From: Bermanella sp047621325
Lineage (GTDB): Bacteria > Pseudomonadota > Gammaproteobacteria > Pseudomonadales > Oceanobacteraceae
Assembly: GCA_047621325.1 (NCBI GenBank)
Contig: JBLHLT010000008.1
Location: 62,001-126,000 of the forward strand
DNA: 64,000 nucleotides
Direction of reading: 5' to 3'
Part shown: in pieces, positions 27,448-36,458 of the stretch
Layout: each line of letters begins with the position of its first letter
Numbering within the stretch: position 1 is the first letter of the stretch
The notes under the pieces: model-generated
Seen by the model: the letters and a program-made list of their open reading frames with translations, nothing else
The model's database searches: none
What the model was told of the DNA's origin: nothing
Translations under genes and position numbers: made by a program

Positions 27448-27647
27448 TCAATATCCCTCTCAATACATTCACCCATTAAATATGACCTGTCATCATTCTA
27501 ATGTCAAATTATTAGAAGCTATTTTGATCAATTTGAATAAAGTTGTCGGATGTTGACTAAAAATGCAGTGAAAGCGTGTTGAATGACTTGCTCGCAACGG
27601 CAATACACCATAAGGTTTGGGCATATATTTATGGAGTTCTGACCTGA

Positions 27648-30095
27648 ATGGCAAAAGCGACACACCCTTCTTTGACACCCGATCAATTAAGCATCCAAAT
27701 CCCTGAAAACAGTCTTTCTTTTGAATCCAGTAATGAGCTAACGCCTTATAACGGCGTACTTGGACAAGACCGAGCCGTAACCGCCATCCAATTTGGCGTC
27801 GCCATGGACCGTCCTGGTTATAATGTCTATGTAATGGGTGACTCTGGCACAGGGCGCAGCTCATACATTACCGAATATCTAAAGAGTGAAGCCAAGCGTC
27901 AAATCAGCCCAAGTGACTGGGCCTATGTGAATAATTTCGACAACAACCGCGAACCACTAAAACTAGAACTCCAAGCTGGCCACGGCCAAGCATTCAAGCG
28001 TGACCTAAATGAATTAATTGATAGCTTACTAGCAACCTTCCCTGCTGCATTTGAACACCCTACATACCAGCAGAAGAAAAGCTTAATCGATCGTGATTTC
28101 AACTTACGCTATGACAAAGTAATCGATCGCATTGAGCAGTCAGCGCTTAAATTAAATATCGCTATGTATCGCGATAGCGCATCAATTAGCTTCACTCCGA
28201 TGAAAGATGGCAAAAGCCTAGATGAAACTGAGTTTGCACAATTAGACGAAGCCACCCGCGAAGCATTTCACAACAATATTCATGAACTTGAAGGCCAGCT
28301 GAATGATGAGCTTGTTCCACTGCCTCAATGGAAACGTGAAAGTAACGATGCGCTAAAAAAATTAAACCAAGAAACAATTGATGCCTCTGTCATCCCCCTT
28401 ATTCAACCTTTACTTGAAAAATACCAAGATATTGACGGTATTATCGAATATCTCGATAAAGTAAAAGCAAGCCTGCACCGTACCGTCATTTCTGAATTAA
28501 CGGATGATCGTATTTTAGAAAGCAGAGAAGACAGCGCCAAACGCATGTTTTTAGAAGAAACCTACCTGCCAAATCTTTTGGTCAGTCGCCAAGAAGATTC
28601 AGGCTCGCCGGTTATTTATGAATCTCACCCTAACTACGCAAATTTATTTGGGCGTATCGAATACACCAGCGAACAAGGTGCGCTCGTTACTCATTATCGT
28701 AAAATTTGCCCGGGTGCACTGCATCGCGCGAATGGTGGTTTTTTAATTGTGGACGCAGAAAAATTACTGCACGAGCCATTTGTCTGGGAAGCCTTAAAGC
28801 GCGCTCTATCCTCCAATCAATTAAAAATCGAAAGCCCTTACAGTGAAATGGGCCTAGTCAGCACCACGACTTTAATTCCTGAGTGGATTCCTCTCGATGT
28901 TAAAATTGTCTTAATTGGTTCTCGCAGCACGTATTATTTACTGCAAGATTTGGATGATGACTTTAATGACATGTTTCGCGTACTGGTAGACTTTGATGAC
29001 TACCTACCCTGTACCCCAGACCACATGGAATCGTTTGCCCGACTACTGCAAAGCCGCTGCATAGAGAAATCTTATGCACCAATCAGTCGAGCAGGCATCA
29101 TTCGCCTTATAGAACAAAGCGCTCGACTAGCCGAAGATCAACGCCACCTTAGTGCACGTATCGGTGACTTATTTGAATTGCTTGCCGAGGCTGAGTTTGT
29201 ACGCAAACTAGCCCAAGATGAAAGTATTGATGCCGAACACGTAAGCCGTGCCTTGGATGCAAAAGAACAGCGTAGCGGACGCATTCAAAAAGAAATATTG
29301 GATGATATTTTAGACGGCACCATTTTAATTGATACCGACGGCGAAGCCATCGGCAAAATCAATGGTCTAACAGTACTATCCATTGGCGACAGTTCTTTTG
29401 GTGCGCCAGCTCGAATCACCGCCACCGTATACCCAGGAGGCCGCGGCATTGTTGATATCGAACGCGAGGCTAATCTTGGCCAAAACATCCACACAAAAGG
29501 TGTAATGATATTAACGGGCTACCTTGGGCACACTTACGCTCAAGAATTCCCACTAGAGGTCAGCGCCTCTATCGCAATGGAACAGAGCTATGGCTATATT
29601 GATGGTGACAGCGCCTCTCTTGCCGAAGCATGCGCACTCATTAGTGCATTAAGCTACATACCTATCCACCAAAGCTTGGCTGTTACTGGCTCAATAAACC
29701 AGTATGGTGAAGTACAAGCAGTGGGTGGCATTAATGAGAAGATAGAAGGCTTTTTTGCAATCTGCAAAGCGCGAGGCCTTAACAAGAAACAGGGCGTTCT
29801 TATTCCTGCTTCGAATGTGAAACACTTGGTTCTGAAAAAAGAAGTCATTGATGCCGTTGCCAACGGTGACTTCTATATTTATGGCATCGAATCCGTCGAC
29901 CAAGCCATTGAAATTCTGATGGATAAAAAAGCCGGAAAACTGACTCGAAAAGGCACCTTTCCTCGTGGTTCAATCAATTATCGGGTATTAGAGCGTCTTC
30001 GTGATATTGCCGACATCGGCCGTGAAGAAGAACACGGTGAAGATGAGAAAGAAGAAAAAGAAGAGAGATCCGCCAAAAAACCGACCAAGCACTAG
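27648..30095 (+). CDS. Lon-like ATP-dependent protease (LonH/YcbZ type)
   Basis: 815 residues. The Walker A is GDSGTGRS (64-71), in a AAA module interrupted by a long helical insertion. A Walker-B-like GGFLIVDAEKLL lies in mid-protein. The C-terminal Lon protease domain has the Ser-Lys dyad: Ser655 in DGDSASLAE and Lys698 in NEKIEGFF. The tail is Glu/Lys-rich. There is no membrane segment, so it is not archaeal-type LonB. Family members are thought to be ATP-dependent proteases; substrates are unknown. It stands alone. Confidence 0.9.
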   Translation: MAKATHPSLTPDQLSIQIPENSLSFESSNELTPYNGVLGQDRAVTAIQFGVAMDRPGYNVYVMGDSGTGRSSYITEYLKSEAKRQISPSDWAYVNNFDNNREPLKLELQAGHGQAFKRDLNELIDSLLATFPAAFEHPTYQQKKSLIDRDFNLRYDKVIDRIEQSALKLNIAMYRDSASISFTPMKDGKSLDETEFAQLDEATREAFHNNIHELEGQLNDELVPLPQWKRESNDALKKLNQETIDASVIPLIQPLLEKYQDIDGIIEYLDKVKASLHRTVISELTDDRILESREDSAKRMFLEETYLPNLLVSRQEDSGSPVIYESHPNYANLFGRIEYTSEQGALVTHYRKICPGALHRANGGFLIVDAEKLLHEPFVWEALKRALSSNQLKIESPYSEMGLVSTTTLIPEWIPLDVKIVLIGSRSTYYLLQDLDDDFNDMFRVLVDFDDYLPCTPDHMESFARLLQSRCIEKSYAPISRAGIIRLIEQSARLAEDQRHLSARIGDLFELLAEAEFVRKLAQDESIDAEHVSRALDAKEQRSGRIQKEILDDILDGTILIDTDGEAIGKINGLTVLSIGDSSFGAPARITATVYPGGRGIVDIEREANLGQNIHTKGVMILTGYLGHTYAQEFPLEVSASIAMEQSYGYIDGDSASLAEACALISALSYIPIHQSLAVTGSINQYGEVQAVGGINEKIEGFFAICKARGLNKKQGVLIPASNVKHLVLKKEVIDAVANGDFYIYGIESVDQAIEILMDKKAGKLTRKGTFPRGSINYRVLERLRDIADIGREEEHGEDEKEEKEERSAKKPTKH

Positions 30096-30249
30096 CACAC
30101 CCTACCTATCTCAAGCCTGCAATAGGCTTGAGATATTTCATACTACCGCTGGCAATATCCCCATCTTTTGCCATAGTTAAAAGAAGAATACGCTCATCAT
30201 TTAATTAACCGCGATCTTTTATAGCCAGTGAAAACACGGACCCCAACTC

Positions 30250-30675
30250 ATGAGTCAAGAGCAAAGCAATGGAAGTGAGCAACTCCATTTTAATGATGCC
30301 CCCATCTTGATCGTAGAGGACAATGCAATCAACTATATGGTCCTAGAGCAACAGCTACTAAAACTTGGGTTTCGTGTATTTTGGGCCGAAACAGGAGAGA
30401 AAGGCCTAGAAATTTACACTCAAAACGACTTTTGCTGCGTACTAATGGACTGCATGCTTCCAGGGATGAGTGGATTAGAATGCACAGAACACATCAGAGA
30501 GTACGAACAACAATACAAACATCCGAGAACACCTATAATTGCTTTAACAGCTGACATTCGTGATAGCAACAAACAAGCCTGCTTTGATGCAGATATGGAT
30601 GACTTCATGGGTAAACCATTTAAATTCGCCGAGCTAAACAACATCCTAAAATTATGGATTAATCAGCAAAACTAA
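30250..30675 (+). CDS. Single-domain response regulator
   Basis: 141 residues, essentially one CheY-like receiver after a polar leader. The acidic pair is in ILIVEDNAIN, the phospho-acceptor is Asp67 in VLMDCMLPGMSG, and the conserved Thr and Lys are in IIALTAD and GKPFKF. There is no output domain. The sequence is closest to receivers of hybrid kinases, and the next gene is a hybrid kinase on the same strand 96 bases away. It may be a phosphorelay partner of that kinase. Confidence 0.9.
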   Translation: MSQEQSNGSEQLHFNDAPILIVEDNAINYMVLEQQLLKLGFRVFWAETGEKGLEIYTQNDFCCVLMDCMLPGMSGLECTEHIREYEQQYKHPRTPIIALTADIRDSNKQACFDADMDDFMGKPFKFAELNNILKLWINQQN

Positions 30676-30771
30676 AATGAAAAGACAGTATAATGCGCAG
30701 CTTACATAGCGATATTGATATTACTCGGGCTGATATATTAAAGCCCTCGGATTTGGGTTAGGGAGAATCTA

Positions 30772-32436
30772 ATGAGTCCAGGCGATGACCTGCTTTTTGG
30801 TGATGAAGTCGAAAGCAGCTCAAAAACTCCACCCGCTGAACTGCGCAGCAGCGGCAATCATTATCAAATCTTGGTTGTGGACGATGACGAGTACGTGCAT
30901 CAACTAACCAAAATGGTTCTACGTGGATTTCATTTCGACGGTCACCCGATCCAACTTGCCAGCGCCCTTAGCGCCAAAGAGGCTATCGAGTACCTCGGCA
31001 AACATGACAATGTGGCAGTAGCACTGGTCGACGTCGTTATGGAAACCGACGATGCAGGCTTACAACTGGTCAACCACATACGCAATGTTTACAGTAATAA
31101 CGAAATTCGCCTTTTGATTCGCACAGGTCAACCCGGTGCCGCCCCTGAAGAATCGGTATTCCAAGACTATGATATCAATGACTATCTAAGTAAGACGGAT
31201 ATTACCGCGCACAAGCTTCGCATGGCACTGCTTAACGCACTGCGCTCATATCGCGATATTCGTCATGCAGTTGAGTTGCAAAAACAAATTATGCTTGCCG
31301 AACAAGAAAGCCGCACCGCCGCGGCCGCATCGGAAGCCAAGTCCCAGTTTTTAGCACACATGAGCCACGAGATACGCACTCCTCTCAACGGCATCATTGG
31401 TATTGCCGATATCCTGTCGCAAACTAATTTAAACCCCGAGCAATCAAAGTATGTCTCCACTATAGAGAAATCCGGTGAAGCGCTCTTGAGTATCATCAAT
31501 GACATATTAGACTTTTCAAAAATTGAAGCTGGCAAACTAGAACTCGAGCATATTGATTTTTCACTCAATGAAATCTGTGAGTCTTTAGGGAATATATTCG
31601 TAGCTCAACTGAAAGATAAAAATCTAAATTACACATTCAAACTCGACCCCAAAATTCCGGATTTTTTGAATGGTGATCCTTTAAGAATCAAACAGATTTT
31701 ACTTAACCTTGTTAGCAATAGCTTAAAATTTACAACCCAAGGCGGTATCCACATTGATGTTTTCTGCCTAAATTGCGATAACAACATACAACTGCAATTT
31801 AAAATCATAGACACTGGCATCGGCATCCCTGAAAACAAATTGACTTCACTATTTGAAGCATTTACCCAAGTTGACTCTTCTACTACTCGAAAATATGGCG
31901 GCACAGGCCTGGGACTGCAAATCACCAAACGGTTGATTGAACTAATGGGAGGGAGCATCCATGTAGAAAGCCAATTAAATGAGGGTTCAACCTTTATATT
32001 TAATGTCACCTTAGCCAATGGTAAATCCACCATGAATACCTCGCCCGACACCACTCCACCGCCAACCGCCATATTAAATAAAAAGATTTTAGTCGCTGAA
32101 GATAACCATACAAATCAAATGGTTATTACCGCCATGCTAAAACGACTTGGCTATGAATTTGACATCTGCAATAACGGAGAAGAAGCCGTTACAGCACTAC
32201 AAGAATCAGCTTACAGCTTGGTCTTAATGGATTGCCAAATGCCTGTACTAGATGGTTTTCAGGCCACACAAAAAATCAGAGAGCAATCAACTATTGCAGA
32301 CATTCCTGTCATTGCCCTAACAGCTGGCGCAACAGACAAAGAGAAGCAAAAATGCTATGACGCAGGAATGAATGATTTTTTAAGTAAGCCAATTAAGCTC
32401 GGCTTACTTAAAGATACACTTTTGAAATGGGCATAA
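30772..32436 (+). CDS. Soluble hybrid histidine kinase (REC-HisKA-HATPase-REC)
   Basis: 554 residues with no membrane segment or signal peptide. The N-terminal receiver (about 30-165) has ILVVDDDEYVH and acceptor Asp87 in ALVDVVMETD. HisKA has His199 in FLAHMSHEIRTPLNG. HATPase shows the N box (LLNLVSNSLKFT), IDTGIGIPE and GGTGLGLQIT. The C-terminal receiver has Asp487 in LVLMDCQMPVLDG. With a receiver in place of a sensor domain, it probably takes its input from another phosphorylated protein. A terminator follows immediately. Confidence 0.93.
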   Translation: MSPGDDLLFGDEVESSSKTPPAELRSSGNHYQILVVDDDEYVHQLTKMVLRGFHFDGHPIQLASALSAKEAIEYLGKHDNVAVALVDVVMETDDAGLQLVNHIRNVYSNNEIRLLIRTGQPGAAPEESVFQDYDINDYLSKTDITAHKLRMALLNALRSYRDIRHAVELQKQIMLAEQESRTAAAASEAKSQFLAHMSHEIRTPLNGIIGIADILSQTNLNPEQSKYVSTIEKSGEALLSIINDILDFSKIEAGKLELEHIDFSLNEICESLGNIFVAQLKDKNLNYTFKLDPKIPDFLNGDPLRIKQILLNLVSNSLKFTTQGGIHIDVFCLNCDNNIQLQFKIIDTGIGIPENKLTSLFEAFTQVDSSTTRKYGGTGLGLQITKRLIELMGGSIHVESQLNEGSTFIFNVTLANGKSTMNTSPDTTPPPTAILNKKILVAEDNHTNQMVITAMLKRLGYEFDICNNGEEAVTALQESAYSLVLMDCQMPVLDGFQATQKIREQSTIADIPVIALTAGATDKEKQKCYDAGMNDFLSKPIKLGLLKDTLLKWA

Positions 32437-32463
32437 AAAAGCCAATCTAAGATTGGCTTTTTT
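32435..32463 (+). terminator. Terminator after the hybrid kinase gene
   Basis: GCCAATC/GATTGGC stem with a 3-base loop, flanked by six A and six T. It begins at the stop codon and can serve the convergent chalcone-isomerase-like gene too. Confidence 0.88.
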
Positions 32464-32469
32464 AAATAA

Positions 32470-33030
32470 TTAAAGGCTACCTAGTAGACCTTCTTTTAAA
32501 TCGTCTTGAACGGCATCTTCAGATAACCAAATACCAAATAGCGCCTGCTTAAACTCTAAACCTTCAACTGTTGTTTTCAGCTTATCATTTTTAAATACAT
32601 TCACACCCACAGCAGGTACGTAAACAAAATCGAATACGTCATTTTCAACAATACCGTCTTGGAATGTAGCAATAAATGAATCAATCGTTGTTTTGATTGC
32701 AGCCGTATTACCGCCTGTCGATTTTTCAAAACCCTCTCTTGTTGCTGATTCCATTTTTTCAGCCGTCAACAAACCAGAAGTAATATGCAACCTTAGAGCC
32801 ATTGGCTTGTCTTGCTCAATAATCGATTTCGCTTCTTTCGATGTTTCAGATAAATACAATCCCGCAGCATATATATCCATGAAAAACTTAGAACGTATAC
32901 CTACTCCATTTAGAGCTAATGATTGATCTTGGGCACTTAAGCTATCAGGCAAATTAACACCTGCCACTTCTTTTGCCTGGGCAACCACACTTAGCATGGT
33001 CATTAAAAATACGCTTAATAATATTTTCAT
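32470..33030 (-). CDS. Exported chalcone-isomerase-like protein
   Basis: 186 residues with a signal peptide (MKILLSVFLMTMLSVVAQA). The mature part begins KEVAGVNLPDSL and contains LNGVGIRSKFFMDIYAAGLYL and MALRLHITSG, the pattern of the bacterial chalcone-isomerase-like family (chalcone_3). These proteins are periplasmic, with no demonstrated flavonoid activity, so the family name should not be read as a function. It is a single gene with a hairpin shared at its 3' end. Confidence 0.85.
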   Translation of the reverse strand: MKILLSVFLMTMLSVVAQAKEVAGVNLPDSLSAQDQSLALNGVGIRSKFFMDIYAAGLYLSETSKEAKSIIEQDKPMALRLHITSGLLTAEKMESATREGFEKSTGGNTAAIKTTIDSFIATFQDGIVENDVFDFVYVPAVGVNVFKNDKLKTTVEGLEFKQALFGIWLSEDAVQDDLKEGLLGSL

Positions 33031-33339
33031 TGTTCACTCGCTTTTTATTATTGTCACCCTATAGCAGCATGCTTATAAGGGGGCCTATATATAACGAAAA
33101 ACATAACATCAACGCAAGGACACTCACGGTAATCCCATTGTTTTTTATCAGTTTTTATCTATATATGATTATTCTTTAAAAAAGTTGGTTCTTAGGTACA
33201 GGCTTTTGCACGCTATATAAACAACCCACCTAATAAACACCGGTGTTAGATTGTTAGATTATGAGAGCATACTTTCACTGGTTAGACGAACGCTTAGCCT
33301 CTACATTGAAAACTCGAGGTCAATTTGAGGGAATAAACG
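33031..33339. other. Gene-free divergent promoter region
   Basis: About 310 A/T-rich bases between the chalcone-isomerase-like gene and the next plus-strand gene. A 12-base perfect palindrome AACACCGGTGTT lies at 33236-33247, about 90 bases before the plus-strand ATG. I see no other gene, RNA or known binding site. Confidence 0.5.
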
Positions 33340-33627
33340 ATGCAAAATATCAACCCAATGGTCAGCACAATTGTGCAACAATCCATGGTCTCTGATAATG
33401 ATGTTTCCGCATGGCGCAGAGAACTCATCCGTAATCATATTTTCGAGCCACAAGAAGCCAAAGACCTGTCTGAGCGTGAGATCTCACTCATACATCATGC
33501 CCTTCTCACCCAACGACTTAGCCAGTTAAGTAGCGATGAATTACTGGTTGAGGCTAAAAAACAAAATCTTAAATACCACGTAAATCTTGAAGGGGATCAA
33601 TTTCAAATGGGTTCCGTCTCCTACTAA
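33340..33627 (+). CDS. Small unknown protein
   Basis: 95 residues, acidic and helical, beginning MQNINPMVSTIVQQSMVSDN and containing WRRELIRNHIFEPQEAKDLSERE. TTGAGGGAATAA upstream gives a fair ribosome site. There is no signal peptide or membrane segment. It is followed by a strong hairpin. I do not recognise the family. Confidence 0.65.
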   Translation: MQNINPMVSTIVQQSMVSDNDVSAWRRELIRNHIFEPQEAKDLSEREISLIHHALLTQRLSQLSSDELLVEAKKQNLKYHVNLEGDQFQMGSVSY

Positions 33628-33654
33628 GCCCCCAATAACGATACATCCTACATT

Positions 33655-33684
33655 ATAAAGGTAAGGGTCCGCCCTTACCTTTAT
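33655..33684. terminator. Bidirectional terminator
   Basis: A perfect 13-bp stem (33655-33667 with 33672-33684) closes a 4-base loop between two convergent genes. The tails are only modestly T-rich, but the stem is strong in both directions. Confidence 0.75.
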
Positions 33685-33686
33685 CG

Positions 33687-34166
33687 CTATACAGTGAAAA
33701 CATCCTCAACATAATCCACATAACTTTGACGCAATACCCGAACACTTTCTTCATGAATATTTCCCGCAAGCTGGCTTTTATTCATAGAGAGTAAAAAAAC
33801 TCTTAACTGATTAAGTGTTGCTTTCAACTCATAAACTGCATTTTCCATGATACGAGCCGAGCGTTTTGGCCGACTAATCAAGCTCAACAATCTAAAGTGG
33901 GCATGACTATAATAGTACTCAGCTTCTTTATTTCGTCCCGACTGATTTAACGCATGAGCCGTGTTATGACAGGACAACACAAATAAATGCATGACTTTAT
34001 TGACCTCCTTCTCCTCTTTTTCTAGCCAAGGCTCTATCAACTCCACACTTTTTGAAAACACCTTACTTGCCTGCTTATATTCTTGCTGATGATAAAATTT
34101 ATCCGCCATCAGCGTATAAGATTCCCAATCCTTCATTACATCCTGTATATTTTGCGGGATTTTCAT
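33687..34166 (-). CDS. TPR-like protein under predicted Fur control
   Basis: 159 residues, almost entirely helical, with TPR-like repeats (KFYHQQEYKQASKVFSKSVELI, read as YHQQEYKQASKVF, and NTAHALNQSGRNKEAEYYY). There is no signal peptide or membrane helix. The function is unknown. A sigma70-like promoter and a perfect Fur box lie within 70 bases upstream, so the gene should be repressed by iron-loaded Fur. A role in iron starvation or an iron-linked pathway is therefore inferred from regulation only. Confidence 0.75.
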   Translation of the reverse strand: MKIPQNIQDVMKDWESYTLMADKFYHQQEYKQASKVFSKSVELIEPWLEKEEKEVNKVMHLFVLSCHNTAHALNQSGRNKEAEYYYSHAHFRLLSLISRPKRSARIMENAVYELKATLNQLRVFLLSMNKSQLAGNIHEESVRVLRQSYVDYVEDVFTV

Positions 34167-34189
34167 AACATGCCTATGCTAAATCTAAT

Positions 34190-34232
34190 TGATAATGATT
34201 ATCATTTAAATACCAAATAGGCTAACTGTCAA
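34190..34232 (-). promoter_or_regulatory. Promoter with overlapping perfect Fur box
   Basis: TGATAAT-G-ATTATCA at 34190-34204 is a perfect 7-1-7 Fur palindrome. On the minus strand TTGACA (34232-34227) and TTAAAT (34209-34204) stand 17 bp apart. The Fur box therefore begins at the -10 and covers the likely start site of the TPR-like gene. The divergent SirB2 gene begins 62 bases away and might share control. Confidence 0.85.
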
Positions 34233-34266
34233 GCCCAAACACTATAATGATCACCCAGGAAGAGAC

Positions 34267-34665
34267 ATGGCTCTAGAAACCCTATACGCCCCACTCAAGC
34301 ACACTCACCTACTACTGGTTAGTATCAGTATTATTTACTTCATCTTACGAGCGGTCTCAAAGCTGCTTCAAAAACAATGGCAAGATAAAATCGCCTTTAA
34401 AGTAAGTGCCTATGCGATAGATTCATTTTTACTTCTCACTGGTATTTTATTGATGGTGGCCACATCTCAATATCCAATCGCACAATCATGGCTAACGGTT
34501 AAGCTTATTATACTGGTTGGCTATATATTCTTTGGCATCAAAGCAATGAAGAGCAAAACTCAGGTTATGCAAGGCCTCTACATCGCGACGGCCATTACCT
34601 GCGTATTATTAATGGTCACAATTGCCCGCACCCACCACCCTTTAGGGCTATTTAGCTTAATGTAA
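34267..34665 (+). CDS. SirB2 family membrane protein
   Basis: 132 residues with four membrane helices, starting MALETLYAPLKHTHLLLVSIS and containing ILRAVSKLLQ and DSFLLLTGILLM, the SirB2 pattern. AGGAAGAG precedes the ATG. SirB proteins were first linked to invasion-gene expression in Salmonella, but their biochemical role is unclear. It is divergent from the Fur-controlled TPR-like gene. Confidence 0.85.
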   Translation: MALETLYAPLKHTHLLLVSISIIYFILRAVSKLLQKQWQDKIAFKVSAYAIDSFLLLTGILLMVATSQYPIAQSWLTVKLIILVGYIFFGIKAMKSKTQVMQGLYIATAITCVLLMVTIARTHHPLGLFSLM

Positions 34666-34839
34666 TTATGACTGGATTGACTAAGTAACTAAGCCCTACC
34701 CTAAATAGAATAATAACTTCAAGGTGGGGCAAGAATTGAGACACTGGGGGAATTTTGATGCGCGAATGACTCGTAAGACGAGAAAAAATAAAAACCCCGC
34801 ATAAATAATACAGGGGTATTCAGCGCTAAATTATAAGGA

Positions 34840-35679
34840 CTACTGGCGCGTCAATCGACCAAGCCCATCAGCAGGATCTATAGGATTTAAGCTACGTGTA
34901 GGGTTGATATCCAACCCTCCTCTTCGAGTATATCGAGCGGTTACTGTCAGTCGCTTGAATCTAGCCAGCGCCAATAGGTCACAAAATATTTGCTCTACGC
35001 AGTGCTCATGAAAATCATCGTGATTACGGTAGCTGATGATGTACTGCAACAGCGCCTCTCGATTAATCTGCGGCCCCTCATATGAAATAATAACCGTCGC
35101 CCAATCTGGCTGCCCTGTAACCGGACAGTTTGATTTTAATAAATGCGAGTGCAATATCTCTTGAGTATCCGGCCCTTCATTAAGGTCTAATAAATTCGCA
35201 TCGGGCGAGTAATTACTTACTTCGATATCCAAGTCATCAATGCACTGCCCAATATCTTGGTGAGATATTGGAAAGAACATTACACTAAAAATCCGCACAT
35301 CAATGGGTGCACCAAATCCATCCGATAAATCTTGCTGTAAACGCTCCTGCAGCTCAGCTTCATTAGCCAAACGCGTTTGATTAAAGCTATTTAGATATAA
35401 TTTGAAGGATTTAGACTCAACGATATTAAAAGACTCAGCAGGAATTATAAACTCCACTATTGCCACTTGCGGTTTGCCTTTGAGATTCAGCCAAGAGACT
35501 TCATAACCCGTCCACACATCAAAACCATAAAATGGTAAATTCCCATTAACCTTGCTTTTAGGCATCGACAGTTTGGCACGATTTTGATCTCGACTAATCG
35601 GAAATATCAGTGACTTATCGTACTCAAATACATACTCGGTATGCTTACCCAGAAGCAATTCTTTTTCATCATGACTCAT
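34840..35679 (-). CDS. queF: NADPH-dependent 7-cyano-7-deazaguanine reductase
   Basis: Reduces preQ0 to preQ1 in queuosine biosynthesis for tRNA. The 279-residue length is that of the long, two-domain (E. coli-type) enzyme. The catalytic Cys and Asp lie in NCPVTGQPDWATV, and the substrate-binding part in YRNHDDFHEHCVEQI. The N-terminal half has FYGFDVWTGYEVSWLN. It begins at the last base of the upstream ABC permease gene, so it is translated in one operon with the exporter, though a functional link is not obvious. Confidence 0.97.
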   Translation of the reverse strand: MSHDEKELLLGKHTEYVFEYDKSLIFPISRDQNRAKLSMPKSKVNGNLPFYGFDVWTGYEVSWLNLKGKPQVAIVEFIIPAESFNIVESKSFKLYLNSFNQTRLANEAELQERLQQDLSDGFGAPIDVRIFSVMFFPISHQDIGQCIDDLDIEVSNYSPDANLLDLNEGPDTQEILHSHLLKSNCPVTGQPDWATVIISYEGPQINREALLQYIISYRNHDDFHEHCVEQIFCDLLALARFKRLTVTARYTRRGGLDINPTRSLNPIDPADGLGRLTRQ

Positions 35680-36458
35680 TAGCTACGAATCCCCTTACCG
35701 CGTTTCAACAACCACATGCTGTATGCGGTCAACGCCGCAATCACACCAACTAAAATAATATAACACGTGACCAAGCTCACATCTGACACGCCAAGCATAC
35801 CAAAGCGAAAACCATTCACCATGTACAAAATAGGATTAAATTCTGAAACCAAACGCCACCCTTCGGGAAGTAAATCTATACTAAAAAATACACCTCCCAA
35901 ATACGATAACGGCGTCAACACAAAGGTAGGCACAATCGATATATCATCAAATTTATTGGCATACAGCGCATTAATAAAGCCACCCAATGAAAACAAAATG
36001 GACGACAGTAATACAATGGAACTAAGCACCCAAAAATTATGAACTTGAATATCAGTAAAAAACACAGCCACAATCGTGACGATAATGCCTGTCAACAATC
36101 CCCGTGCAACCCCACCAAATACAAAGCCCGCCAAAATAACGCTATTTGGCACTGGTGCAACTAACAACTCTTCAATGCTGCGCTGAAATTTATTACTGAA
36201 AAATGAACTAGAAACGTTCGAATACGCATTATTAATGACACTCATCATGATCAAACCCGGCATGATGAATGACATATAATTTAATCCCGACATTTCACCA
36301 ATTCGAGAGCCAATTAAATTACCAAAAATAATAAAATACAGAGTCATCGTAATGGCGGGCGGTAACAAGGTTTGCTGCCAAATTCGCATAAACCTGCGAA
36401 CTTCTTTCAGTAAAATTGTGCTAAATGCGATCCAATATGCGCGAATAAACAACATCAT
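35679..36458 (-). CDS. ABC-2 type transporter permease (YadH-like)
   Basis: 259 residues with six membrane helices and the ABC-2 signature region (LAGFVFGGVARGLLTG, TFVLTPLSYLGGVFFS). The sequence pattern resembles E. coli YadH. It pairs with the ATPase gene upstream, whose last base overlaps its ATG, and is coupled to queF downstream. Substrate unknown. Confidence 0.9.
   Translation of the reverse strand: MMLFIRAYWIAFSTILLKEVRRFMRIWQQTLLPPAITMTLYFIIFGNLIGSRIGEMSGLNYMSFIMPGLIMMSVINNAYSNVSSSFFSNKFQRSIEELLVAPVPNSVILAGFVFGGVARGLLTGIIVTIVAVFFTDIQVHNFWVLSSIVLLSSILFSLGGFINALYANKFDDISIVPTFVLTPLSYLGGVFFSIDLLPEGWRLVSEFNPILYMVNGFRFGMLGVSDVSLVTCYIILVGVIAALTAYSMWLLKRGKGIRS

Noticed and set aside
27448..27647. 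LexA box upstream of the YbfE-like gene
   Set aside because: No CTG-N10-CAG palindrome was found within the upstream region.
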